This document shows, piece by piece, positions 54,601 through 64,000 of a DNA stretch of 64,000 bases. The position numbers and the translations under genes were made by a program. The notes beneath the pieces are model-generated. The model worked only from the letters and a program-made list of their open reading frames with translations, was not told the DNA's origin and did no database searches. How positions within the stretch are numbered: position 1 is the stretch's first letter; every line of letters starts with the position of its first letter. Source of the stretch: Epinephelus fuscoguttatus (lineage: Eukaryota; Chordata; Actinopteri; Perciformes; Serranidae); assembly GCF_011397635.1 (NCBI RefSeq), contig NC_064769.1:20601207-20665206 (forward strand), given 5' to 3'.

Positions 54601-55098
54601 CATTCAGTTCACTGTTCACCAAAAACCTGAACACGTGCTGCTGAACACAGTGTATTTTTAGAGCACATTTGCTAAAAAAAATTTACACAATACTCCAACA
54701 GCTCACTGAGTGATGTCTTTGTACAGGTTTTACAGGGCATGTGCCAAAATCTCGATTTCTAATTGGCAAAGGTTTCCCCATCACTACAAACCAGGCACTG
54801 ATCCAGTTTGGGAAGCAGCGGCGGACTGACCCCATGTCCCGAGGAAACCCAGTGAGGGAGGACAGTACAGTATCTGCCATGCCCACAATCTATCCATCAA
54901 ACAGGGGCATGGTGCCGTCATTCACAGGTCACATCCCAGGTCAGTGTTAGCAACACATTTGCTTTATGTTTAGCTATTTTACAAAAGTTAACTCTACACT
55001 GTCCCACAGGATACCAGTTCATGTATGGACGTACCTATGGTCAACTTTCCCAGAATGCACTGGAAAAAAGTGGCATCAAGAGGATCCTTCAGTCATAA
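50146..55098 (+). CDS. cimip2b (fam166b): FAM166B / ciliary microtubule inner protein 2B, complete, six exons
   Basis: Exons 50146-50210, 51366-51574, 52343-52497, 52936-53062, 54727-54939, 55010-55098. All borders fit GT-AG and phase, giving 285 aa against about 275 in human FAM166B. The protein has the family's recurring G-[YFS]-[TA]-G-x-x-P motif four times: PGYAGYCP (21-28), GYTGFIP (89-95), GFTGHVP (186-192), SFTGHIPG (250-257). The first and last are each followed by F-x-x-G-x-[ST]-YGQL, as in human. YFMDDDNPHKYFISG corresponds to human YSMDDRDPRKFFMSG. The family lies in the lumen of axonemal doublet microtubules of cilia and sperm flagella. The start gives MEKYAPKFSK, directly before the first repeat. 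A poly(A) signal is at 55192-55197. The gene ends tail to tail with the RUSC gene, as FAM166B and RUSC2 do in human. Confidence 0.93.
50422..51263. mobile_element. TTAA-flanked MITE (AGGGACAGTTCACC family), copy 3, in fam166b intron 1
   Basis: TTAA is at 50422-50425 and 51260-51263. The left end is AGGGACAGTTCACTCC and the reverse complement of the right end is AGGGACCGTTCACCC, so both termini survive. Internal text (GTGTGAGAGTGTTGGAGATA, GAGCTGTAACGTTAGCTAGC) matches the family. An A-rich stretch (50571-50745) and a SINE (51028-51217) lie inside. Confidence 0.65.
51028..51217 (+). mobile_element. tRNA-headed SINE, copy 1
   Basis: Reads GGGGCGTCAGTAGCATAGTG, GCGCCCCATGTACAGGGGC, then TCTCTCT, ACTCTGTCCTATACATTAAA and a poly(A) tail. 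It is flanked by AAGAGGAAAATCAT (51014-51027 and 51216-51229), a target duplication typical of LINE-driven insertion. It is inserted in the right half of the TTAA element. The head is degraded in its B-box region. Confidence 0.75.
51583..51612. repeat. (CA)n microsatellite in fam166b intron 2
   Basis: About 15 CA units, directly after the exon 2 donor. Confidence 0.9.
51613..52342. other. Rest of fam166b intron 2
   Basis: From about 52049 another TTAAAGGGTCAGTTCACCC start is seen (TTAA plus AGGGTCAGTTCACCC). This may be a further TTAA-type MITE with a different interior; no matching right end was identified. Otherwise nothing is recognised. Confidence 0.35.
53690..54660 (-). mobile_element. 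Degraded DNA-transposon remnant, possibly hAT/ZBED type
   Basis: The complement of 54099-54143 matches 538-582 and reads as TTEASTYGYF then FYEQ in one frame. Text on both sides (53810-53840 and 54590-54625, with GTTCACAT and CAGTTCACTG motifs) also recalls the first copy. Borders are uncertain, and the family name rests on the short peptide only. Confidence 0.35.
54214..54400 (+). mobile_element. tRNA-headed SINE, copy 2
   Basis: Reads GGGGCGTCGGTGGCTTGGTG, GCGCCCCATGTGCAGGGCT, GTGGCCCTTTGTTGCATGTC, CTGTCCTATCCATTAAAGGC and an A-rich tail. The direct flanks TAGTGTTTC (54205-54213 and 54401-54409) are a clear target duplication. It is inserted in the transposon remnant of fam166b intron 4. 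Confidence 0.8.
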
Positions 55099-56270
55099 AA
55101 CCATCAAAAGAAATGATCATTACTGGCAAGATGAGGTTGTAAGATAAGTCATATCTGAGTAGGAAGTCCTCACATTGACATGAAACACATGAATAAACAT
55201 CTGTGTTGTTCACTGTTGGCATAAGAAGAAGTCTTTATTGACAGACTTTGATTGTCACTGGGCATCAGAGGAAGCATTCAGAGGTTAAGAAAATGATGCT
55301 GGGTGAAATAATTACACAGACCTCACATTATTGCAAAATTCTGTATCAACACATCTCCTTTTGTTCCTCCCTCCAATCTAACCACCAGTCTATCAAAATG
55401 TAGGCCTACCTGACACACACTGAAATACCTGAAACAGCCACAAGATGGCTTATATTTGTGCAACTGAACAAACCTCACTGGAAGACATATCACTGCATAT
55501 ACCAAACAACTCTACACATTTCAAAGTTCATCGCCAGAAAAATTCCAAAACCCGACTCTACAGCTATAAAAACATTAAGTTAAGAGATCTAGTACTGAAG
55601 CACCTACTGTATGTTTGTTACCTCATGCACCTACAGAAAACCATGCTGGGGATTTGCTCAAGAAAGCCGATTACTGGAAACAAAACATCACCGAGAATCC
55701 ACAAGGCTGGTGTAGTGTCATATTTGGCACTAGTAAGAGTGGACTGCTTCTATTTTTCCACCTACAGATGAAGGTACAGCTGTGGAGAGAATGACAGTGA
55801 AATATGAGAAATGAACAAGTTTTGCACCACGAGAATGTCCAACAGTCTAAAGCAGGTCAATATTCACATTTTATGATTGATATTCGCCTACAGGAAATAT
55901 AGAGGAATGTTATTCCAGAGTGCAATTGCAAATGGAGGAAGTGGCCCTCATTCATCAAGAGCTCAGGATTTACTGTGGAGATGACTCAGCCTCTTCTGAT
56001 CGCATTCAAGCTTTATCTCACAACTTATATGACCACACATTACAAAAGTACACTGATCAAACAACAACCAAGGGACATTTTAAGATCAGGAGGCAGTCAC
56101 ACCAGGAGCCTGTTGCACCAGCTGTTCGAAAGTTCAGACTACACCCATTTATAACATAGTTTAAATGTTTATTTAATGTGGTTTAAGTGTTAATTTATGT
56201 CTCACTAAATTAAAATATGTTGCACCTCAAAATCTAGTTCTTACATACAGAGTTACTGCAATATTTATGG
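55099..56270. other. Intergenic DNA, fam166b 3' side
   Basis: The fam166b 3' UTR ends near the AATAAA at 55192. The open frame 55445-55771 has no recognised motif. No gene supported. Confidence 0.4.
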
Positions 56271-56841
56271 TGCGTTCCAGGCAACTTGTAACTCGTGTTT
56301 TTACAACCTTCTACCCGTGAAAGTGCACTCAAACGGCAATCAAACCCGTAACTTACCACCCGTGAACTCGAACCAGATCGATGTACTCCCAGTTACGCTT
56401 TCTGACGTCACACAGCCCTCTAAACCAATTACCTTACTCCTCCAAACAACAGGCAGCCCCATGGATGCGGTGTTGATGCAGGTGATACACGGTGAGAAAT
56501 AGACATAAAATAACCCTAATGTTAACGCATTATTGGCAGCTGGTTTCCAGTGCAAGAATAAATCAATACAAAATACGTTTCCAAACACACAGATAATGTA
56601 AAATAAAAAGTATAATAGCATCTGTGACCTTATGCGCCGTTTCTCCTCCTCCGTTTTGCTCAAATGAGGAAGGAACTGGCACCTTTGGTGACAGAAGTGA
56701 TCATAAACAAACATAAACCCCACACGGTCCGCCATGTTGCTTTGAGACTTTGGCGTGACTTGCCTGGAACGCTATGAATTCGTGAATTGTGACTTGAAGT
56801 GGTGACTTACGGGCTCTGAAACTTGCCTGGAACACAGCATT
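56271..56841. mobile_element. Inverted-repeat element with GTTCCAGGCAA ends
   Basis: The left end is TGCGTTCCAGGCAACTTGTA. The reverse complement of the right end is ATGCTGTGTTCCAGGCAAGT. A second TTGCCTGGAAC lies at about 56760. Between them on the minus strand is a 131-codon open frame (56735-56340) with no domain I recognise. It looks like a non-autonomous DNA element; the superfamily is not determined. Confidence 0.5.
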
Positions 56842-57698
56842 AGACCCAGTAACTTCCAGGTGTTATTGTAGCGTTAGCTAACGCAACCAACTGAGAAAGC
56901 TAACGTTGGCTTGCGAGCATATGATCTGTTTAGGTTAAAATGTCAAAGATAATATGAAATATGGTTGAAATATCTGAAAGCTGTTGCATCTGGGAAGATT
57001 TTCAATGACATTTAAACAGAATACCTTAACATAAAAAGTTATACCATAGAAATAGAATATGTAAAACTAGATTAGCATTAGCATTAGCATTAGCATTATA
57101 TTTTCCCCCCATTATAAACTATCTAAATATTATATTTAACACAAACTCTATACACTTATTTCTCTATGTACAGATATATAAAATAGAATTGGGCCCTCCT
57201 AACATCTACAATGAATGGCAGTTAGATATAATATTAGATTGGATGTTAAAATTGTTATTTTTGGCAGTTATACTAGTTTACAGCAACTTTCTGTTTACAG
57301 AGTTGATTGGACAGCCGTTGTCCTTGTACATACTGAAGTTTTACAAATTAGTTTAAATGATGCAACCTTAGTTATTTAGAAACTAGCTGATCCTAAGAAC
57401 CTCAAAAGGAATCACAAAACTAACAGCTGATTTACGGAGGGGCACCTGACACTTTTAATGAGTGTCGCTTGACAGAAATGACCTATTTTTGACGGAAAAG
57501 TTTCCACTAATGTCGTGTACCTGGAGGATTTTGTTATGTCACACATACTCATATTTTGTCCTGCAGTTTTATGAGGTAGTCACATTGCGTCACATTTATT
57601 CACCCTGTAGTTTCCTTGTTTGGTTCAATGGACGCACTGACCACCTCCTTTTCTTGCACTCTTGTTTTCTCCTCAGTAGAAGTGAGTTTGAAATCTCT
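56842..57698. other. Intergenic DNA
   Basis: Contains a (TTAGCA)n microsatellite at 57071-57097. No gene recognised. Confidence 0.4.
57071..57097. repeat. (TTAGCA)n microsatellite
   Basis: About four and a half hexamer units. Confidence 0.9.
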
Positions 57699-57843
57699 GC
57701 CTTGGGCACCCAGTGGCTTAGTGGGTAGAGCAGGCATCCCATATCTGAAGGCAATGTCTTTGCTGCAGCAGCCACTGGTTTGCTGCACGCTTAAACTGTC
57801 CTATCCAATAAAGGCAAGAAGCCAAAAATAATCTTTAAAAAAT
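57699..57843 (+). mobile_element. tRNA-headed SINE, copy 3
   Basis: Reads CTTGGGCACCCAGTGGCTTA, GTGGGTAGAGCAGGCATCCC, then AAACTGTCCTATCCAATAAA, GGC and an A-rich tail. The direct flanks AAATCTCT (57691-57698 and 57844-57851) mark the insertion. The CT-rich middle present in the other copies is shortened. Confidence 0.7.
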
Positions 57844-57851
57844 AAATCTCT

Positions 57852-58213
57852 TCCATTTCAATTAACTAAAAAATACAAAAGGAAACAAAGCATGACAAAT
57901 ATAGATACAAAACAAACAGCTGTCTGAAGAATCTATTTCCAGATTGGGATGACACAAGCCGGCTGGTGGACAGCGTCTGGTTACCACAGAGACAGCTGAA
58001 ACCTTCCACCAAAGCATAAATTCCAAATGCCGCACGGCTCTTTAATTTCTGTCGAGCAACACTCCTCAAAAGTGTCAAGCACCCTGCCATCAATTAGGCT
58101 TTAGTAACGGATTTATGAATAGCTGGTGCAACACAAAGCGTGATGAATGCGGGCCATTGCCAGGCAGTTAATCCTGTATTTTATGTGCTTTCTGATCAGT
58201 TCAGCACTGTGTG
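57852..58213. other. Gap downstream of the RUSC-family stop codon
   Basis: I searched the minus strand here by eye for an SH3 coding exon (an ALCHH-like start or a GDWL-type core) and saw none. No other feature. Confidence 0.4.
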
Positions 58214-58219
58214 TTTATT
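58214..58219 (-). terminator. Poly(A) signal of the RUSC-family gene
   Basis: TTTATT on the plus strand is AATAAA on the minus strand, 76 bp past the stop codon. Its closeness supports the stop as the natural end of the transcript. Confidence 0.45.
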
Positions 58220-58294
58220 ATCATGCAGTTAAGACTTTTTGTTTGTACAGTAAATGAGCTCCACTCAGTCCTCCATCCACAGAGGGTTCAGTTT

Positions 58295-61200
58295 TCAGCA
58301 GTCCTTGTTAGTATGCGCTCCTCCGAGCTTCATCGCCCTGATGGATTGAGCCAACAGTCCGAGTTGCGATCTGTCAAAATGCAGCCACTGTGATGGTCGC
58401 CTGTACCTACGAAAGCAATGATATAGAGGTATTGGTATAGAGTAGGGAGATACAAGATCAGTCTTTGATGGATCTAGATCCCAAATCAGCCAAAGAGTAG
58501 TGAAATCAAACAATAAAATCTGTACTTGCTGGTTCTTACCTTTTGGTTTGTGCTCCAATGTGACTCTGAGATACTGTCTCTGTCCTGGTGGGCGTATCAG
58601 CTGCTCCAAACAGTTTGGCCCAGCGCAGCCCACCCTGACATGGACTCTCAGCCTGGACACAAGTGGACGCAATTAGGGTCTCATTGTCTTTCTCGCCCTT
58701 CCTCTCTTCTTGCCTGCTGTCCATACTTATTTGAGACCAAGTATCTCCATAATTGTGGCTACAGTCCTCCCCTTCAACCACACCATCCATAAGGTCAGGC
58801 TCTGTCGGCCACCACTCTGGAATAGGAGCTAACAATGGACTCCTGTTCGTCTGCATCCCTCCGCAATCCTGCTTGACGTAGTTCTGAGAAGTGGGAGACT
58901 CTTGGTGATGCAGACCTGTGTGGTGTGAAATCTTAGTTTGCTGACTGCTGTGGCTGCTGTCTGCCTTTTTGTCTGCTTGCAGTAGTGGCCAGCTGGTCAC
59001 TAGGAGGGCTGAGCACGGCGGAGGTGGAGAAACACCCTCTTCCTCTGAACACAGCTGTCTGTTACGTAGCAGTCGGGGCTCCAGGAGCAAGTTGAGGTCA
59101 AAGGGCAACACGGAGAGCGGCTGCAGCAGAAGCAGCAGTTCCTGAAACAAGGGCTGACACTGACCCAGTGACATGGACAGGAAGCCCCAAGAATGGTAGT
59201 ATGTTGTCACCACATCTGTGGAGACAGTAACGAGTGTGAACACATACACTGTACAGATCCAAAACATATGCAATAACTTGTTGGTTAAAGGTGCTGCAGG
59301 CCGACATCACATTCAGAGCATTATCATAGCAGCCATTTATTATGGACAGATATAGTGGTGTAATGGTGTCCTGAGCAGAGAAGGAAGTCACACTCCTTCT
59401 GTGTGTGTTGTGATCTGAGCTTCTTTGCTACAAGTGTATGTTATACCCTTTTCCACTACCACTTTTGGTTGCGCCGAGTCAAGCCATGCTGCACAGATCT
59501 GTTTTTCCATTATCAGTTCAGATAACGCCATGCCGGAGATGGACCGAAAGCCTGCTCGCCCTAAAGCGGGTAGCGGTGACATCTTGCCGACAACAGCCAA
59601 CTCCCGATGACCCCCCCCTCTTGAAACAAGCCATGTGTGGTGCAAAACTTTACTCACTTCTCTCTCCAGGAGGTCAGACAGACAGGCGTTTGTAAAAATC
59701 TCTTTGTGTTGTGTAGAAAAGAATCATGTGATCTATCAGCTGACTCCCTTCCATCAATCAGCTGCTCTATCAGTCGATTGGTTGTCAGAGATCAGCTGAT
59801 GTAGCTGGGATGTGAGCTGAGCTTGAAATCGTGTCCTGTCTGAACTAACGCTGTGCTCAGTTTTTGCTGAGATGATTTGCTAATTAGCACTAACATTAGA
59901 CAAACCAATATTTTGACCCTGTAGAGGAGCATGAATATTTGTCCTTAAGTTCATGACAGTCCATTCAATAGATCTTGAGGTACTTGAGTACAGAACAAAG
60001 TGAGCGACCAACTGACTGACTCAAATTGCAATTTGGCGTTTTGCCATGTTGCTAGAACAATAAATTGACTGTGCGCTCACCTTTTTGACTCTGAAGGTGA
60101 CTGAGCCAGAATTCCAAAGCTCTCAAGCTGAAAAAGAGCAAATAACCAACAAAAGGTAAATTATTATACAGTACGGGCAGAACTTTTATAAGCATTCTTT
60201 ATCATCATAAACATGATCAAAGGTAATCCTTTACTTCAGCAGGCCCATGATGAAGGCTCTCAGTCTCATGCAGTGGTTGGTGAGCTGCGGACACTGTCTG
60301 ATTTTGGAGACGAGGCTATAAAGGACCCTGGTGGATGGACCTGTTGTAGACAGAGAACAAAAAGAGTTAATTAAAGAGCCCACAACAAAGCCCATGCATT
60401 CATGACACAATCACTCCAGTTACATTTACCAATCCTAGTAGAGACCTCCACCACACTCCAGGAGTGGTTGCGACGCTGCCCTATAATGAAATCCAGCTTG
60501 TGATCCCGCAGACCGTCCTCTAAAATATTCTGGATCGCTGGACACAAATGTTCCAGCACCAGACCGGCGATCGTGGGGCTGCGGGAGCTGTTACCCAGAC
60601 GCATCTGTGGCAGAAGGAAAAGAAATGTGATACAGTGTATTTCCTGCTGACACAAGTTATTTGACTCCAGAATGTAAATAATTTCAGTCTGGCACTTTTC
60701 CATTGTGACACATCTTTCAAGCTGCTCAGCTCAGCTGCCAAACACATACCTTTTCTTCAGGGTCTCTGCTGCTGCCAAAATGAGCCATGATCAAATCCAC
60801 CGCCCTGCTCACAGACCTCAGCAAGCCTACAGAGGAAAGAGGTTGGACCAGCTGTAATTAATGCTTCATGCATTGTTTGGGCACGTATAAAACACTGATG
60901 TTTTCATATGTACAATACACATTACATTGTAAATCCCATCTTAAGTCATTTTAGTGCTTTATTTACAAACAAAACACAGAATCTGCTTGTGTGTTGGTAT
61001 AATTCTAACTAACCTGTTTCCTGTACAGTAGTGATGGGTGGACTTATTATTTATACATGTAAACACACTGAACCTTTCCAAACTTTGAGCTTACTTTAAG
61101 TTACACTATATGCCATTCGACAGCTGGTGCTGTCCACCTCACAAAACTTCTGTTCAATGATTCCCATTAATAAAGTTAAAATATTAATCTTAATGCACTG

Positions 61201-64000
61201 ATTCAGCATCCCACTTATATGTCGGTAGGTTATGTAAACAGAAGGATGTTACTGAAATGACACTGACCAACAATGTGTCGTTCTGTGTGGGGCAAGTAGC
61301 AGAGGTCCCAGTTATTCATGTGGTGTCTGAATAAAAATCAGTTCCCTTGTTGTACACTGCTCAAAATAATTAAGGGAACACTTAAATCACACATCAGATC
61401 TTGATGAACGTATTCTTCAAGTTTAAACTCGTTACTAATGTACATTGTGAGCACAGGTCCCATTAGAGGACGTTGGGCCCTCATGCCACCCTCATGGAGC
61501 CTGTTTCTGACAGTGTGGTCAGAAACATGCACACCAGTAGCCTGCTGGAGGTCATTTTGTACGGCTCTGGCAGTGCTTCTCCTGTTCCTCCTCTCACAAA
61601 AGAGCAGATAACAGTCCTGCTGCTGTGTTGATGCCCTTCTACGGCCCTGTCCAGCTCTCCTCATGTAACAGCTGGTCTCCTAGTGTCTCCTCCATGCCCT
61701 TGAGAGTGTGCTGGGAGACACAGCAAACCCTCTTGTGACAGCACATGTGGAGGAGCTGGACTACCTGTGCAACCTGATAGGGCTGCAGGTATCACCTCAT
61801 GCTACCAGTAGTGACAAGGACACTAGCAGAAGACAAAACTAGAGAAGAATCAGTCAGGAAGGATGAGGAGAGAGCAACTGTCTGTGGCCACCACATGTAA
61901 AGTGGACAGATTGATATCCCTTAAGTTTAACTGACTTGGTGTTAGACTGTGACAATAAAGTGTTCCCTTAAATTTTTTGAGCAGTGTAAATACCTTGCTG
62001 TTTGAACTCAAGTCCTACTCAATTGCTTCTTGTTAAGTCATCATAGCAGGCAGCGTAAACAGTACCCTGCGATAACAGCAAGTGGGCGAGTGGGAAATGT
62101 CTGGGATTCATGAGCGCAAGAAGGTTCGTCAGGCTGACCCCGGTACAAACCAGACACTAAAAAGACCTGTTCCTAAAGATCAGATTGTTTATTTTTGCCT
62201 ATCCTCACAGTACAAATTGTGTCTTGATTTTATTATTCTGATGCGGTGATTTCTCTTCTTATGTCTGTCTTGTCATGTATGGAAAATTCTTTAAACATTT
62301 GCGTTGGAAACAGGCTGAACAGATGTTACTGCACTGTCAGATGTTTTACTTGTCTTAGACTCAATGATGAACAGACTCAGAGATAAGACTTTCACCTCAC
62401 TAACTGGGTCAGTGCATAGAAATATGAGAGATTTCTTTCAGGGTTCATTATCATATTGCCAGAATGCAAATGTGAAAGTGAGCTGAAGATGAAAGAGTCC
62501 ATTTTAGCAGCAGTTCTCATTGACTTGCCTTCCCCTGCCTTTCTTTCTTCATCTCACACCGACTAGCCTCTGCAAATGTCACGGTAAATTCTTTATGCAT
62601 GTTGATGCTGCCTGCAGTGCTGCACCTCACTGACTGTACACCACAGTGTCTCCACTGATTATCCATCACAAAAGGCTTATATCTATACTATCAAATTTGT
62701 AGCCAGTGGTCCGTATGGTAAAACAAAATGATTAGGTGTGTTGTAAATCATTAGCACTGTTTCTACTGCATCATTCTCCTTCTTGGAGCTCGCAGTCGCA
62801 CACACATAGGCTACAGAGCAGAAGGCTCAGCCAATCCCGTACAGGGAGAGTTAAAAATAGGTCATGTTTGAGAGGAAGCCCCTTCGGGGTATTGAAGGCA
62901 CTGCTGCAGCACAGAGAGTTTGTATTGCTGCTCTCAACAGCTCAGCTCTGGATAGACAATCCAATCAAGGAGGAATCCTATCATTATTGTGACTGGGTCA
63001 TGTTTTTTTACTCCATTCAGATTTCAGTGTGTATACAGTATTTAACATGTTTTACACACAGTAATATTCATAGTCCTCACCTCTCCTCTGAAGATGGCTG
63101 ATAGACATAGACTCATAAGATGTATCTGGTGAGAGGCAGAACTCTGTGGGTGGCTTGTCACTCAGTATCAGAGATTCACTGTGTTGACTCTGACTCGGCT
63201 TCCCACTGAGCCCTGCAGACTCCTGGATTTGCAGCCCAGAAGCAGCCAATGAAAGCAGAGAACTCAAAGACGAGAGAGGAGCTACGGAGGAGAGGGCAGC
63301 TGTGAAACTACCATGAAAAAAGCCAGAGTCAGCTGCAGGTGCAGCTTGGTACTGAGGGAGCTTTTTTTCTGGTTGTACAGTAGTGGGAGGAGACAGGGAC
63401 ACCTGCAGGTTTGGGTGATTGGTGTCAGTGGTTAGGAGTAAAGTGGGGGGTGTATGAGAGAATACTGGAGGGTAGGGGGTGTGGGACTTCTTGGGAGTTT
63501 TGGGCTCACTGTTGGCATGACCCTGCGCAGGGGTGAAGTTAATAAGGTCCTGGTAGGTGGGAATTTTAACAAGGTTGGACTGATTTGGAGCTGAAATCAG
63601 ATTTGAAAAAGTGTTAGTCAGAGTTTTGCCTGAGTAGGGGCTTGTTTTATCTTGCTCCTGAGCCAGTCTGGGCTTTGGGCTGATGTGCATTGGATCCAGT
63701 CTGCTTTTTGATGCACAGGGACTTGGACGTCCGTGGCCTCTGCTGGACTGGCTCCATGCACGTCTGCGGCTGAAGCACTCTGGACTCGGCGTGCAGGTGG
63801 AGCAGGTGTCTGAGCTCGAAGGAGCCTCCAGGAAGATGGGGCAGTGATTGCCCATTGGGGATGGCTGAGGATTAGAAAAGCACTGACTGCTTTTGCCCTT
63901 GAATTTGAGGCCTGGTTGGGAGCTACCAGACTTGTTGCTCTTCTGATTCATGTACTGTTCCAGAAGACAGCCCAGGTGCTGGGTCTGGGGTTTGCCTGCG
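58295..64000 (-). CDS. rusc2: RUN domain protein of the RUSC family, probably RUSC2; 5' part outside the window
   Basis: A vesicle-trafficking adaptor; human RUSC2 (iporin) binds Rab GTPases and AP-4 vesicles. Coding exons in transcript order: 64000-63081 (partial), 60826-60750, 60604-60430, 60340-60235, 60127-60081, 59215-58540, 58406-58295. All phases fit, giving about 704 codons in the window. The first part is Ser/Pro-rich linker. The RUN domain starts [20 protein letters not shown] and includes [56 protein letters not shown] and [20 protein letters not shown]. All have direct counterparts in RUSC2. The tail [11 protein letters not shown] and [11 protein letters not shown] parallel human GGIKWGHLFGS and LPSDWLSLDKS. 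The protein then stops at [13 protein letters not shown], with no SH3 domain. RUSC1 is less likely on sequence, and the fam166b neighbour supports RUSC2. Confidence 0.88.
59216..60080. other. RUSC-family intron between RUN-domain exons
   Basis: No other gene recognised. Open frames around 59388-59695 lie on both strands and show no motif. A GCCATGCTG...CAGATCTG stretch near 59480-59570 looks like old repeat, unnamed. Confidence 0.35.
60827..63080. other. RUSC-family intron with a Tc1-like transposon
   Basis: About 2.25 kb. The only recognisable content is the Tc1-like element at 61353-61988. The 62736-63101 open frame is a chance frame running into the exon's antisense. Confidence 0.45.
61353..61988 (-). 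mobile_element. Tc1/mariner-like transposon, internally deleted
   Basis: TA dinucleotides flank both ends (61353-61354, 61987-61988). The left terminus is CACTGCTCAAAATAATTAAG; the reverse complement of the right is CACTGCTCAAAAAATTTAAG. Both are followed by GGAACACTT. At 634 bp it is under half of a full Tc1 element (about 1.3-1.6 kb). On the minus strand the frame 61664-61338 holds an N-terminal transposase piece, including [20 protein letters not shown] and [20 protein letters not shown], the helix-turn-helix region. The catalytic DDE part is missing, so it cannot encode an active transposase. Confidence 0.85.

Larger units (their letters stand above)
53063..54726. other. fam166b intron 4, repeat-filled
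   Basis: Most of 53690-54660 appears to be the reverse-strand relative of the degraded element at 400-860 (core at 54099-54143). It is interrupted by a SINE at 54214-54400. No host coding sequence was seen. Confidence 0.4.

Noticed and set aside
57866-58093. Minus-strand frame downstream of the RUSC stop as a candidate SH3 exon
   Set aside because: It lacks the SH3 pattern (no ALCHH-like start, no G-D-W core, no terminal P-x-x-Y).

Overview
This is vertebrate nuclear DNA, almost certainly from a ray-finned fish and probably a percomorph. The genes are split by GT-AG introns and encode vertebrate families. The intergenic DNA is AT-rich and crowded with short inverted-repeat (MITE-like) elements, tRNA-headed SINEs, hAT-like and Tc1-like remnants, and (CA)n and (TTAGCA)n microsatellites. 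I saw no operons, CRISPR arrays or prokaryotic signals. I recognised no LTR or retrovirus-like element.

Layout: 0-12.3 kb is gene-free, repeat-rich DNA upstream of slc5a1. From 12.37 to 20.30 kb, plus strand, lies a complete 15-coding-exon sodium/glucose cotransporter of the SGLT1 type (slc5a1, 658 aa by my splicing). From 20.3 to 31.1 kb there is a gene desert with two copies of one SINE-like family, one tRNA-headed SINE-like repeat, and a 450-bp element with matching terminal repeats that carries a Myb/SANT-like ORF. From 31.1 to 32.05 kb is a GA/CA-rich segment that may be the promoter and noncoding first exon of rnf208. The rnf208 coding exon, which has a single uninterrupted reading frame (RING finger protein 208, 258 aa), is at 40.02-40.80 kb on the plus strand.

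From 42.50 to 47.46 kb, minus strand, is a five-coding-exon gene for a 441-aa protein that I place tentatively with the C8orf58/DUF4657 family. From 50.15 to 55.10 kb, plus strand, is a complete six-exon fam166b/cimip2b (285 aa, ciliary microtubule inner protein family). From 58.30 kb to the right edge, minus strand, are the last seven coding exons of a RUSC-family gene (RUN domain), best read as rusc2. fam166b and rusc2 lie tail to tail, as in human 9p13. The genes do not form a shared pathway; the neighbourhood is a normal vertebrate mixture of transport, ubiquitin-ligase, ciliary and vesicle-trafficking genes.

Points most worth a second look: the rusc2 model ends without the SH3 domain typical of the family and has a poly(A) signal shortly after the stop. 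Rnf208 ends in a CaaX-like tetrapeptide. An imperfect RFX X-box lies just upstream of the ciliary gene. Three SINE copies around fam166b-rusc2 keep their target-site duplications. A TTAA-flanked MITE family is interrupted by other elements in two places. The Myb/SANT-bearing element sits next to a segment that is about 95% identical to one 9 kb away. All exon borders were read by eye from splice consensus and reading-frame continuity, and no alignment was run.
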